Shown in pieces: positions 23,849 through 35,419 of a DNA stretch of 64,000 nt (positions within the stretch are counted from its first letter, which is position 1; every line of letters begins with the position of its first letter). The translations under genes were made by a program, and so were the position numbers. Below the pieces are notes generated by a model. The model was not told the DNA's origin. It did not search any database and was given only the letters and a program-made list of their open reading frames with translations. The stretch lies in contig NC_062216.1 in NCBI RefSeq assembly GCF_902686445.1, positions 13,785,084 to 13,849,083 on the forward strand. Reading direction: 5' to 3'. This DNA comes from Sciurus carolinensis (Eukaryota; Chordata; Mammalia; Rodentia; Sciuridae).

Positions 23849-24318
23849 TCTCAACACCTTGGCACCTCTATTTTAAAAACTTGTTAGCTCCTCATCTAGA
23901 GATGACTACAGATTGAAAGTAGGGAAAAAACATATCCTATGTCTTGGTTTAATACCGTCTCATCTGGGAACTCCAGTACAGTATCTTTTCGTTAGCCCTT
24001 GTTTTTCCACTGTCAATCTGTAGCCAACATGGGCTAAACTTCTAGTGGTTTGGAGGATGAGGTGAGAGAATGCATTGGGAAAGCACTTTGGAAAAGTATA
24101 TGTGTGATAGCGACGCAAGAGAGCCTTTTATTCAAACAGCTTTGTGGGTAACTTGGTTTTCAACTCTTTATTTCAAAGCCAGACTAATCCCAAGAACCTA
24201 AGCCAATGGCAGCCCATTTTCAATCACACTCAAAGCAGGACTTTTGATTCCTAGAGCAGCTCACCCTGACCTGCTTCAGATTCTCCAGCTTTACTGAGTA
24301 GTCTTACCCTAGGATTGC

Positions 24319-24393
24319 CAAAAAAAAAAAAGAAGAAGAAGAAGAGGAAAGAGAGAGAGAGAGGAAGAAAGAAAGAAAGAAAGAAAGAAAGGA

Positions 24394-24461
<68 letters not shown>

Positions 24462-24505
24462 AAAGAAGGAAGGAGGGAGGGAGGGAAAGAGGGAGGGAGG
24501 GAGGA
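24319..24505 (+). repeat. Compound purine microsatellite, mainly (GAAA)n
   Basis: The tract runs in order: an A run, GAA units, GA units, about 25 GAAA units with one interruption, then GGGA/GGAG units. It is all purine for about 185 bases. Long lysine/glutamate or serine/phenylalanine frames across it are artefacts. Confidence 0.95.
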
Positions 24506-24510
24506 ACAAA

Positions 24511-25064
24511 AGGTACACAACTTCAGTTAAATTAAAATTTAAGGCAAGCAAATAACAAATTGTTTTGTAGTATATGTACATTCCAAATCATGCATGGGAC
24601 ATAATTGTACTAAAACTGTTTCTCTTGTTTATCTTAAATTCCAATTTAAGTGTATTATGTATTTTTATTTGCTGCATCTGGCAACCTTAGTTTTTTCCAT
24701 GTACTGACCTCTTGTCTTCTCCTGAACCCAACAATTTTTAATATTGTAATGCTCTTAGTCAGCCCTACAGCAGAAAAGGATAATGTTATTCATTATCCTG
24801 CCAATGTTATTCATCCTGAAAACAGAGAATTTTTTTAATTTATGTATTTATTCCATAAATACATTTGAACAGTTTTCTCATAACCAGATTCTTAAAACAC
24901 CAAAAGGCCTAGAGATTGGAATGCTCACTTCCAGGCCCTTCTTATCTTCATACTCATGACCCAGCCCAAATAATACAAATCTCAAAACATAAAGAAAACA
25001 AGAATCCTCTCTTGCCATCCGCGCCCCCAACCTCCAACTTTAAACCTGTTAAATCAGTGACATG
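24511..25064. other. Unassigned AT-rich DNA
   Basis: No repeat or exon is recognised. 24770-24805 has a short imperfect duplication around 'aatgttattcat'. Confidence 0.35.
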
Positions 25065-25262
25065 CTCAGAGGTGAAGGCCGTGTTTCCTCGATCCCAGAT
25101 GCACATTCGAATTCAGGGAGTAGTAAGACCTCAAAGGCTCAAGCCACACCCCGGGGCCAACTGTACCACAATCATTGGGGTGTCACTCAGACATCGGTAC
25201 TTTTTAAAAGCTGCTTCCATGTGATTCTGATGTGTGTCCAAGGTTGAGAACCATAGCTGTAC
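25065..25262 (+). mobile_element. MER5-type hAT DNA transposon remnant
   Basis: Read from 'agatgcacattcgaattcag' through 'catgtgattctgatgtgtgt' to 'ggttgagaaccatagctg', it ends as MER5 elements do (…gtttgagaaccactg). Confidence 0.6.
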
Positions 25263-25519
25263 CTTTTACATCTCATTTTTATACCCAGCCCAATCCCCTT
25301 AGGCAGACCCGAGACCCAGGGAGTCGAGAAAAGGGAGCAAAACTATGGAAAACAATGAGATATGGCAGTATCTTTACTGTCCTCAAGTTCTGAATCTGGG
25401 TTGGTGGGATTTTTCAATTATATTTCAGTCATAGTCACCTTTGCCATATATGCAAATATATTATCCAAAGCTTACCATGAAACCTCCTCAATATTAGGAA
25501 GTAAATTTTAAAATGGGAT

Positions 25520-25730
25520 AAAAATAAGAATAATAACTGACATTTTTAGAATCTATAACCTGTTTTATCCTTACAATTGTCTTTGGGCAAACTAGAAAAA
25601 TGAAGGTCATGACATTTAAGTGACTTGGCCAAGGTCACCCAATGTGAAAGTAGTCCATTTAAGTCAAGATCAGCACCTTCTCTAACATAACAATGCACTA
25701 GCACACACAGCTGCTTAGGATATTGCTGTC
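25520..25730 (-). mobile_element. MIR SINE, antisense
   Basis: 'aataataactgacattttta', 'tatccttacaattgtcttt', and 'gacttggccaaggtcaccc' give the reversed MIR. Confidence 0.75.
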
Positions 25731-26269
25731 CAGTCCCAGGGAGCATCACCCACTGTATATGTGGTGACTTTGGAACAGAGCCATAGACAATCTGCACGAT
25801 CTAAGACACAGCCCTAAGCTGCTTCTCCCAAATTATCAGACATCGTTAATAAAACACCAATGATCAGAGTTCTGTGAAAAGGAGCCTGATTTTGATACAA
25901 AGTCTTCTAACTTAGGAAATCGTCATGTTTCTCCCACCCCACCCCCACCATCACCCCCCAACTAGAACAGGCTTAACTGCAAAAGGCATGATTGAGACAG
26001 TGAAAGTAAGAGTCAAAAAAAGCGGGACCCCAAAGAGCATCCCTCTCAGGGCGACCTCAAGCTCAGCATTTCCTGAGTTCTCCCTGCCCCAGAACTGTCC
26101 CTCCCCCATAACAGCTCATTATGGTTCACTCCAGCATTTTTCCTGTAGCACCCGCAGCCAAAGGCCTGGGACTTGTTCAGTATCCACGCCCTCTCCTCCA
26201 CTCCCTCACACACAGTAAGTCACGACATCCTGACATTTTCCATCTTAAACCACCATAACACTTTCCGGT
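25731..26269. other. Unassigned non-coding DNA
   Basis: C-rich at 25930-25970; otherwise plain. No gene is recognised. Confidence 0.35.
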
Positions 26270-26690
26270 TGCCCACTTTCGCCCCCATCATGGTTCAGCC
26301 CAGTCTCCATGGGCTAACTAAATGACCTCCCAGCTTGTCTCCCTGAAGTCAGCCTTTGCTCCTCCACGGCATCTCCACCTTGCAACCAGAATGGTCTCTC
26401 AGTACCACCTACCCCTTCTGCCTTACCAGTCATGCTCTGGTAGCCATCAAGCTACTTGGAGTTCTTGCCTTGTTCCCTGTGATTCCACACTCACACATCT
26501 GTCCTCCCGGTGGGCCTTTGCCTGACTGTTCTCTCCTCTCACCATGTCTTCTTTATTGGATGACATCTGCCCGATCCTCAAGGCTTGCTCAAGTGTCCCA
26601 AAAGGCTTGATTCAATACCCAGTGTGGACTAAGAGCCTCACTCCCGAGCTCTCCTCGCAACTTCTACCATGGATCCTTTTTGTCTGTCCG
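26270..26690 (+). mobile_element. L2 LINE 3' region, sense
   Basis: 'gcatctccaccttgcaacca' with 'gaatggtctctcag', 'ggtgggcctttgcctgac', and 'cctcaaggcttgctcaagtg' match successive L2 3' blocks. The overlapping frames are decayed L2. Confidence 0.65.
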
Positions 26691-26879
26691 TGTGATCTAC
26701 TCCCTCACAGATCACACACTGATGACCTCAGGTCTAAACACATCTCCAGATGGGTTTCATTTACTGGCAGCATATCTTTCAAAATTCTGTGTTATCCACC
26801 AACATTTACTAAAGGATGTTCAATTTTTGCCAAGCTATAGTTACATAGAAATAATAGTAACAGGGACCAGATAAACCCT

Positions 26880-27640
26880 GAAACAACACAACCAAATAAA
26901 ATAAAAATGATAAAACTTATGAAGCAAAAGTTTTCAAGAAACTGGACAACAGGTCATGAAGAAGAGTGATCCCTGAAGGGTGGTAAATAGAGGAGACTGG
27001 CCCTACATTGTCCCAATATATTGCCCTGAGAGACTTTCCAGGCCACAGCACAGCAGCAAGAAGTTGAACCTCAGTGGAGGCCAAAGGAGTCCCTGGATTG
27101 GGGACATGAGTTGAAAGACCAAGGAGGTTAGAATTCACAGGACAGAATATCAGAATGAAGAGAGCCACCCAGTGTGAGGACACCTGCTATCTGCAGAGAG
27201 CCCCTTTGAGTATTCAGCAGAATGTGGATCAGAACACGAGGCCAGAGAAAGAACCATCCAAAAGAATTATGGAAAAGGGCCCAGCATTCACTAAAGCCAG
27301 GAATATTGCCTATTTCCAACAGCCAGACTAGAAAAACCTCATAAATCACAGAGAATTGAGTAGGGTACTCAGAAGTCTCGCCTCAGGAATGGGAAATAAT
27401 TAGCACTAAATCAAACACTGCAGTTGTACCACTTCACAAATCTTAAAAGCAGGACACCAAATGAATCAAAATATTTCCAAATATTTCAGTTGTGCCCCTG
27501 AGTAAAAATTAGGAATATTTATAAGAATACATATTGTTGTGTTATGTGCATGTACAAGTATATAACAATAAATCACACCCCATTAGGTACAACTATAATG
27601 CATCAATAAAAAATGAAAAAAATATTTAAAAAATAAAGTG
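26880..27640 (+). mobile_element. L1 3' UTR and tail, sense
   Basis: The right end (27535-27640) reads 'gttatgtgcatgtacaag', 'ggtacaactataatgcatca', then A-rich sequence. This is the same 3' end seen antisense at 28717-29317, so both belong to a related L1 lineage. The left part is a less certain L1 3' UTR. Confidence 0.6.
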
Positions 27641-27644
27641 TAAA

Positions 27645-28380
27645 TACCAAAAACAAAAAAGAATTCAAAAATATCTAGTATTGAAAAAGGTACGTTTTAG
27701 AATTCCTGGACTCCAAAATTATCAAGCATGCAAAACAGTCAAAATCTGATGCCCTATGAGGAGAGAATTCTATCAATAAAACAGAACAAGAACTGACACA
27801 GATGTTCATACTAGCAGACAAGGGTTGTTAAAACAAACAAAAAATAGGACGTTATTCTCTGTCCATGGGCAAACATGTTCAAAAAGTTAAACAAAGCTAG
27901 GAAAGGGAAACCAGAGTCACAGGGAAAGTAGGAGCCCCTGAGAGTGGTAGGAGGAAGAAACAATGAAAACATGCCATGTGCGTGTATGCAAGGGTCAGGT
28001 TGAAGCCCATTTATTTGTACAATTGATATGAGTTAATATTTCTTAAAAAATAGAAAAAATCTTAAAGAGATGTGGAAGCTACATAAAAGACAGGTGCAAT
28101 GTTCTGAGATTAAAGCTGCAATGTCAGAGTTCCCAAAATACGTTGCATGGGATTAAAGATGTCACATCAGACATTGCAGAAGAAAAGGATAGAGAACTTG
28201 AAGACATAACAATAGCAACTATACACAAAATCAACTCAGAAAGAAAAGAGCAGCAGTTGAACACATTTAACAGGATTATTATTGCATGTTACAGAAGTCT
28301 CCTAAGTAAAGGAGGGAGAGAAAAAAAATTTTTTAATCTTAAAACCTGTTTTCTTCTGTCATTTTGAACAACAAATTAAA
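27645..28380 (+). mobile_element. Ancient L1 5' region / ORF1 N-terminal part, sense
   Basis: The degraded frame at 28143-28367 reads DIAEEKDRELEDITIATIHK, which matches the coiled-coil part of L1 ORF1 (…AEEKISELEDRSIETIQ…). Upstream words such as 'actgacacagatgttcatac' and 'gacaagggttgttaaaac' match old L1 5' consensus. No ORF2 follows before L1 3' UTR sequence begins, so this is either an ORF2-deleted L1 or a half-L1 (HAL1-like) structure. Confidence 0.6.
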
Positions 28381-28666
28381 TTAAATATCATGGATTATAA
28401 TCCATGTTATAAAATAAACATTCATGAATCCATACTTAAAAATAATCAAAGAAAGAAAGAAAGAAAAGTCAAGTAATTTGGGGAGTTACTCTGCTCTAAA
28501 GGGGATGGAACATAACTCCCCATTCTGTAAATGTATGTAGAATTTTTAAAGATATTTTAAATGGTGGTAAGAGTCAACCTAACACCACAGAAGAGAGACC
28601 TGGCAAAGGCTACCTCAACCAGGTGATCAAGGTAAACAAGAACAGTGAGAAGTCGTATTGATAGCT
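28381..28666 (+). mobile_element. Old L1 3' UTR, left part (split)
   Basis: 'gcaaaggctacctcaacc' and 'ggtgatcaaggtaaacaag' match the old L1 3' UTR. The text resumes at 29582 with 'catatgtcctggatgtgata', so a later insertion divided one element. A short GAAA run lies at 28449-28468. Confidence 0.7.
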
Positions 28667-28716
28667 CAGGCTGAGCATACAAAAATATGAAATCCAAAGT
28701 GTTCCAAAATCCAAAC

Positions 28717-29248
28717 ATTAATGCTTTCATAGTTTCAACTTTTTATCGGTGCATTATAATTATACATAATAGTAGGATTCATTAATGTCATATTTGTACA
28801 TGCACATAATTTGATCACTGTCATCCCCAGTAACTTCCCTGGCTCCTCCCTCCTCCCCCCATTCACTTGCTTTGTTCTATTGATATCCCTTCTATTATTA
28901 TAATTATTGTTTCTGAGTATTACAATTGTATATATAAGTGATTTGTTGTCGTACAATCTTACATGGATGAAGCTTGATTTGGTGGATTTTGTTCCTCACG
29001 CTTCCCCATGCCCTCCCCTTCTCCCTTCCTTTCAATCCCCTTCCTCTACACTATTGTTCTTCCTTCTATTTTCATAAAATCCTTCTTTTTATTCCTTTCC
29101 CCCAACTTCTAGCTTCCAGATATGAGAAAAAATATTCAACTCATGATTTTCTGGGTCTGACTTACTTCACTTAGCATGATGTTCTACAGTTCCATCCATT
29201 TACCAGCAAATTACATAACTTCATTCTCCTTTATGACTGAGCAAAACT

Positions 29249-29280
<32 letters not shown>

Positions 29281-29317
29281 AAATCACATTTTCGTTATCC
29301 ATTCATCTGATAAACTC
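28717..29317 (-). mobile_element. L1 3' end (ORF2 C-terminus and 3' UTR), antisense
   Basis: The left edge reads as the reverse of an L1 3' end ('atcggtgcattataattat'). The right part ('gtctgacttacttcacttag', 'ccatttaccagcaaatta') is reversed ORF2 C-terminus and joins a GT repeat. Direct repeats AAATCCAAAC at 28707-28716 and 29318-29327 flank it as a 10-bp target-site duplication. It is 5'-truncated. Confidence 0.8.
29249..29278 (+). repeat. (GT)n microsatellite
   Basis: A pure TG run of about 14 units at the 5'-truncated end of the antisense L1. Confidence 0.95.
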
Positions 29318-29581
29318 AAATCCAAACTTTTTTGAGTGCCAACATGATGCCCCAAGTAGAAAATTTCACAGCATGAAACCATTTCATACACAAAATTATT
29401 CAAAATATTGTGTAAGATTATCTTCAGACTATGTGTATAAGGTGTATACAAAACACAAGTGAATTTCATGTTTAGACTTGAGTCTCATCTCCAAGACGTG
29501 CCAATACTTCAAAATCTGAAAAAGTCTGAGATGTGAAATACTTCTGGTCACAAGCACTTCAGATAAGGAATACGCAGCCTG

Positions 29582-30012
29582 CATATGTCCTGGATGTGAT
29601 ATGACAAAATGACACTTTAACCTTTTGGTCTTCCTCCTAAAAACACATAATTCCAGTCTACCCATGAGAAAACCATATTAATCCTAACTGAGGAACACTC
29701 TACTAAATTTTTGGTGTGTACACCTCAAAACTGAAAAGGTCATCAAAAACAAGGAAAACATGAAAAACTATCAAATTCAAGAGGAGCCTAAGTTAACATG
29801 AAAAATAAAATATATGCTATCCTAGATGAAATCCTAGAACATAAAAACATTGGCTTTAGTCAATAAATATCAATATTGGTTCATTAATGGTGTCAAATGT
29901 ACTATGTCAACATTAGATATCAATAATAGGAAAAACTAAGTGTGGAGTATATTGAAACTCACTGTACTACTTAGTAATTTTTATAAATCTGTAACTATTC
30001 TAAAAGAAAAGA
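29582..30012 (+). mobile_element. Old L1 3' UTR, right part (split)
   Basis: It continues the element broken at 28666: 'aaatgacactttaacctt', 'tggtcttcctcctaaaaa', 'caataggaaaaactaagtg', and 'taaatctgtaactattct', the usual end of an old L1 before its A-rich tail. Confidence 0.75.
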
Positions 30013-30019
30013 TAACAGC

Positions 30020-31522
30020 ATATTTCACTTTGGAAAAAAATACAGACAAAAATCCAGCTTATAACTTTCTTAAAGAACTGGCAGGAAAATGTCACCCATC
30101 AAGAATTCTATACCCAGCAAAAATATCTTTCAAAAAACAAAAACAATGCACTTTTGTGAATTGCCCTCACCGAATACTCTAAGACTAAAATAATTCATCA
30201 CTAGAAGACCCATGCTATTAGAAATATTTAAAGAAAAACTTCAAGCAGAAGAAAATTAAAGCAGGTAGAAATATGGTCCTACACAGAAGGATATAGTGCA
30301 TCAGATATATCAATTGTATATGTAAATATGTATTTTTTCTGTCACTTAAATAAATTTAAAGATAACAATCTAAATATAACTATGATTATTAAATTATGAC
30401 AATGTACTGTGAGTTTAAAGTAAACACATAATTAATCATCACACTGTATATCATAAATATATATAATTTTCATTAGTTGACTTAAAATTTTTTAAAGAAA
30501 TTTAAGAAGGACAAGCATAATTAAAATGTATGTCAATAGCATAAAGGCTAGAAGAGAGTTTAATGATACTATGTTAGGTTTTTATACAGAACATGAAGTG
30601 AGATAACATTACTTGAAGGTACATTATGATATACTAAAGAAGCTTACTATAAACCCTATAGTAAACACTAAAATATAACAACAATAAACTATTGCTAAAA
30701 ATTAACAAAAGAAATTAAAATGAATCACAAAACATACTCAGCCCAAAGGAAGGCTAGAGAAGAAGGAACAGAGAACAAAAAACAGGAGCAAGTAAGAGCC
30801 TGATTAAATTGTTTTAAAATGGATAACTCTATGCTACCTACAGGAACTGTAACTAATATCAATATTAATGTCAGGCAAAGTAGATTTTAGAGCAAAAACT
30901 TATTACCAGGATAAAGAAAGTTGTTTCACAATGACAAAGTGGTCAATTAATCAAGAGGATGAACAATCCTAAACACCTAAGCACATCTTAACACAGCTTC
31001 AAAATTCATGAAGCAAAAACTGATAGAAGAAATAAAGTGCAGATTTCAATATCCCTCTATCAATAACTGATAGAAAACAGGTAGACAAATCAGATTATAT
31101 AGAGAAGATTTGAAAAACATTACCAACAAAATTATAGTAATTAAAATAGTATAGTACTAGCATAAAAATAGACACATAGACAAATGAAATAGAATAGAGA
31201 GTCTAAAAATAAACCCTTACATACATAGGCAATTGATTTGGGGCATGATTGTTAACTGGTAAAAGGGCAATCTTTTCAACAAATTGTTCTGAGAAACAAA
31301 ATATCCATGGGCAAAAGAATAAAACTGGACTCCTACCTTATACTATATACAAAAATTAACACATAGTGAATCAAAGATTTAAACATAGGAGTTAAAACTA
31401 TAACTCCTAAGTTAGAAAACACACACACACACACACACACACAGACACACACACAAGAAAAAGTTCCTGACTTTGAGTTTGGCAAAGAGCCATGGGTATT
31501 TTACCAAAAGCATAGGCAACAA
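30020..31522 (+). mobile_element. Ancient L1, ORF1 C-terminus to ORF2, sense
   Basis: 30060-30150 encodes HPSRILYPAKISFKKQK, the L1 ORF1 C-terminal domain. 30875-30960 encodes VDFRAKTYYQDKE with a SINQED segment, from the ORF2 endonuclease region. 31130-31520 ('ctagcataaaaatagacac', 'gaatagagagtctaaaaat', 'ggcaattgatttggggc') is late ORF2. Stops, deletions and a CA repeat (31421-31454) show a dead copy. The same ORF2 resumes at 33858. Confidence 0.7.
31421..31454 (+). repeat. (CA)n microsatellite
   Basis: CA units with one GA interruption, within the L1 ORF2 remnant. Confidence 0.9.
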
Positions 31523-31532
31523 TGTTTTGGTC

Positions 31533-33857
31533 TTTTTTTTTTTTTTTCATAACTTCTGAGGGTCTGTTATTAGGTGTACAAATATTATATCAGATTTCTA
31601 TATTAATTTTTTTATTAATACGTAGGGTTTTTCTTTGTCCTTTGAACTCTTTTGACTTTAGAACTTTTTTTCCTGATAGTAGTATAGCCACCCCAGCACT
31701 CTTCTTGTTATTCCTTGCATAGATTATCTTTCTCTGCCCTTTCACTTTCAACTTATTTCTGCATTCGGATCTAAAGTGAGTTTTTTGTAGACAGCATATA
31801 GTTGGATCATGGTTTTTTAAGATCCATTGTGCTAGTCTCTGTCTTTTGATTGATAAGTTTAATCCATTTACATTTAGAGTAATTTTTGATAAGGAGAGAC
31901 TTCTGTCTTTTTTCTATGTGTTTGCTGTACAGCTTTAGCTTTGTGTCCCTCATTTCCTCCCTTACTGCCTTGTTTTGATTTTTGATAGTAAGATATTTCA
32001 GTTCCTGACATTTCCTTTGTGGTTCCCATGAGAATTATATTCAATATTCTAAAGTTCTAACAATATAATTGAAATGTATACCAATTTAACTTCAATAACA
32101 TACAAAACTCTGCTTCGATGCAACATTATCCCCCCTGCCTTTCTGTCATTGATGTAATAGGTTATATTTTTATACATTGTGTGCCCAATTACATAGATCA
32201 AATATATGCTATGCATTTGTCTTTTAATCTGTGAGGAAAAAAGAAAGTGAATTTACAAAACAAAATTACAATAATGCTAGTTTTTATAATCCATCATGAA
32301 TTTACTTCTATTGGATATGTCCATTCCTTCCTACAGTTTCAAGTTACTGTCTGGTTTTCTTCCAATGTCAATCTAAAGAATTCCGTTTATTTTTTTCTTG
32401 CAAGACAGGTCCAATAATAACAAATTCCTTCAACTTTTGTTTATTGGTAATGTCTTCATCTGGGAATTTCTTCTTTACTTTTGAAGAACAGTTTTTCTGA
32501 ATGTAGAGTTCTTGGTTGAGTTTTTCTCTCAGCACTTTGAATGTGTCAACCCACTGCCTCTTACCTCCAAGATTTCTAAGGAGAATTTGTCTGATGATCT
32601 TATTGAGGATTCTTGTATTTGCTGAATCATTTCTCTTTTTTGCTGATTTCAAGATGCTTTCTTTGACTTTTGACAGTTTGATATAATATGTCTTGGTGTA
32701 CATCGCTTATGTTTATTCTACTTGGAGTTCATTATATGTTTTTGATTTATTGATTTATGTCTTGTATAAAATTGGTGGACATGGGATGTTCAGATATTAT
32801 TTCTTCAAATATTCTCTCTGCCAGTTCCTCCTTTTTCCTGGAATTCCCAAAATGTATGTTTAGTCCACTTGATAGTGTCTCACAGCTCCTTAGACTTTAT
32901 TTACTTTTCTTCATTCCTTTTTCTCTTTGTTCTTCAGATTTTATCATTTCAATTCTCTTATCTTCAAGTTCATATACCCTTTCTTTTGCTTGTTCACATC
33001 AGTCTTTGTGTCCCTCTTGGGTACTTTTCCTTTCATTTTTGTGCTTTCCGGCTATTTTGGATAATTTTTAAATGTCTAACTCTATATTGATATTCTCATT
33101 TTGCTCAGACATTCTTTTCCTGTCTTTGTCCATCTTCCCCTTTAGCTTTTTAGTTCATTTAAACATATTTAAGACAGTTGTGTTAAAGTCTTTACCTGGT
33201 CCTACATCTGGACTTCCTCGGGCATATTTTATGCCAACTTATTTTGTTCCTTTGAATGGACAGTACTTTCCTGTTACTCCATATGCTTTGTGAATTTTTA
33301 TTGCACAATAGGATCCTATAATGGGATCACTATGGAAATCAGATTCTCCTCCTCTACCAGTTTGGTGCTTTTTTAAATTGTTGTAGGATGTCTCCATGCC
33401 AGGATCAGCTTGAAATGAAAGTACGAGTTTTTCTCAGGTCTTTTCTGAGCCTCAGTCGTTTCCTGGACACAAGCAGTGGCTTTGTGAAGGTCCTCACAGA
33501 CCGCTGTTGGGGAATGCTCAGAGCACTCAAGACCTTCATCTGAGGAGAACCACATCATCCCACAGGGTGGCAACAACGGCATCCAGCTCGATACCCTTGC
33601 CTCACCACTTGGAGCAGCAATCCACAACTAGGTTGAAGGACTCCAATACCTGGGGTTCAAGGTCTTTGTTGCCCACCCTGGCTACAGCAAGCAGCTTTAA
33701 AAACACAGGCTGCCATCGACCCGGCTCCCTGCCACATGACTGGGGAAATCAAGTAGCCCCAACTGCTCTGATAGCTAAAACTAACCAAGACTGGCTACAG
33801 TTTACCACCCAGGATGTCCCCAGAAGTCGCAAGCATTCACGTTTATACATAAAAGGG
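31533..33857 (-). mobile_element. Ancient L1 5' part (5' UTR, ORF1, start of ORF2), antisense
   Basis: On the minus strand, 33857 to about 33450 looks like L1 5' UTR. 33440-32350 is ORF1: the minus frame at 32368-32703 contains YIKLSKVKESILKSA and DTFKVLREK, both ORF1 C-terminal landmarks. 31900-31560 encodes an ORF2 endonuclease piece (HDPTICCLQKTHF, then GVAILLSGKK). A 15-base T run at 31533-31547 sits at its left edge like a reversed A tail. It interrupts the sense ORF2. Confidence 0.65.
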
Positions 33858-33967
33858 AAAAAAACCGCATAAAATCGATAAATCAGACTTCATCTAAATT
33901 TTTGAAACCTGCAAATTAATTATAATTTTTATTTTCTACATATCGACATCTTTGAAAGGACCTTGGT
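33858..33967 (+). mobile_element. L1 ORF2 fragment, sense (continuation)
   Basis: 'gataaatcagacttcatcta' is the ORF2 segment expected shortly after the 'aaaagcataggcaacaa' segment at 31507-31522. The two flanks of the antisense insert therefore belong to one element. Confidence 0.6.
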
Positions 33968-34409
33968 TGTTGGAGAGACACTGCCCCTTCAGGGAGAACT
34001 AATTCCCAGAAAGAATAAACGACCAGTCGGTGAGTTCACATGTTAACTGACTCCCAACCACATCCTGTGTCTCATTATCCTCCAGGAGTCAGTATTTTCC
34101 CTACCCTGAATCAACCCACGGCCGGGTTCCAGATAACCAGGGACCACCTATATGCCCCAAAGCCTGCTGATTCCATCCTGAGCTGTTTATCCTGCGTGTC
34201 TTACCTTTCTCATGGAAACTACAATGAAGGGTCTGGCCTGTGCCTTCTGGTCACTCCTTCCTGCTTCCTGAGTGAAGTGATACTGGTGCTTTCTTCCCTC
34301 CGAGTCCCGACAGGATGTGCTGTTTATTATCCACAGGTAACCTGTGACACTGTGGCATTGACCTCTCAGTGCTCTCACTCGGTCACCTCAATAAACTAAG
34401 ATTCAGGCA
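33968..34409 (+). mobile_element. LTR-like block (solitary LTR candidate)
   Basis: About 440 bases of different composition begin TGTTGGAGAGACAC, carry AATAAA at 34390-34395 and end near CA at 34409, splitting the L1 ORF2 text. TG…CA ends and a late poly(A) signal suggest an endogenous-retrovirus LTR. I could not name a family or find a clean target duplication. The open frames 34040-34399 and 34187-34378 lie inside it. Confidence 0.4.
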
Positions 34410-35345
34410 CAAATCAGTTTTCAAAAGACCCTGATAAGAAAATGAAAAGTATAGTCACAGAAGGCAATAGAATATTTGCAAAGCATACATTTGACAAATG
34501 ATGCATCTAGAATATATTTGCTTTTAAACTCCAAACTCAATAATAAGAAAAAAAAAACAGAAAAGAATATGGGTAAAATATTTGAACAGACACCACCAAT
34601 GGAGATGTGTGAAAGAGAAAAGAGGACAGGATGCTCAATATCACTAGTGTAAAAGAAAATGCAAATTAAAACCACAACCATTAGAATTGTTAAAATTAGA
34701 CTGACCATACCAAGTGTTGCAAGGATTTGGAAGAACTGGACTTCTCCCTCACTGCTGATGGGAATCTAAAATGCTACTATGGGGAAAAGAATTTGACAGC
34801 TTTTTAAAAAGTTAAATATACATCTACCACATTACCTAGACATTGTAAGATTAGTACCACAAAAGAAATATGCAAAAACATGTGTGTAAAAACTCAAATT
34901 AGCATTCTTTGTCAGAGCCCAACAGTGAAAGCAACTGAGTAGCAGTAGATGGATAAACAAATTATAGTCTATCCTTGCAATGTAATGCTCTGCAACTATA
35001 AAAAGACATGAACTATTGATTGCACAACTCGGATAAATGCAGAATATTTATGCAAAGGAAAATAGGCAGATAAAAAGGATTCCATAATGTATGGTTCCAT
35101 GTATATTAAACTTTATAAAATGCAAATTAATGTCTAGTGACAAAAAGAAGACCGTGGATTCCTGGGGATGTGGGGTGCAGAGGGGTTGGAGGATCACCAA
35201 GATGAAGAAGGAAGCTGTTGGGGTGATATATAAGCTTGCTGTCTTGATTGTGCTGGTGGCTTGAGAGACATAAGCATAGGTTAAACTTTATCAGGTATAT
35301 GCTTCTAATATGGACAACTCTTCATATATCAGAAAAGCAGCACAA
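34410..35345 (+). mobile_element. Ancient L1 ORF2 C-terminus and 3' UTR, sense
   Basis: It follows old L1 text continuously: 'caaaagaccctgataaga', 'aaaatgcaaattaaaaccac', 'gatgggaatctaaaatgc', 'gatggataaacaaattatag', then the UTR words 'gatgtggggtgcagagggg' and 'cttgattgtgctggtggctt'. It is the third part of the element that starts near 30.9 kb. Confidence 0.8.
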
Positions 35346-35419
35346 TTTATATACAGATCCACACTTCTAGCTTCTCCTGAAAAGAATTAGAAAATTTAGA
35401 AGCACCAATCTCAAGGTCT

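Larger units (their letters stand above)
22291..24310. other. Non-coding DNA with low-complexity tracts
   Basis: It contains a purine-rich block (22950-23062), a 24-base T run (23339-23362) and a CA repeat (23816-23848). Otherwise it is unassigned. The open frames crossing the T run and the CA repeat are composition artefacts. Confidence 0.4.
28667..29581 (+). mobile_element. Tigger-like DNA transposon (TcMar), split by L1
   Basis: The left end begins CAGGCTGAGCATAC at 28667. The right end finishes 'tacgcagcctg' at 29581, whose reverse complement starts CAGGCTGCGTA, so the termini form an inverted repeat. The right part ('gagtgccaacatgatgcc', 'ggtgtatacaaaacacaagt', 'cttctggtcacaagcacttc') follows a common non-autonomous mammalian element. 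It is interrupted at 28717-29317 by an antisense L1. Confidence 0.65.

Noticed and set aside
24251..24581. Long Ser/Phe and Lys/Glu frames
   Set aside because: They are translations of the GAAA microsatellite.
32368..32703. 111-residue minus-strand frame as a host gene
   Set aside because: It translates to the C-terminal part of L1 ORF1 (KLSKVKESILK, FKVLREK) inside an antisense L1 remnant.
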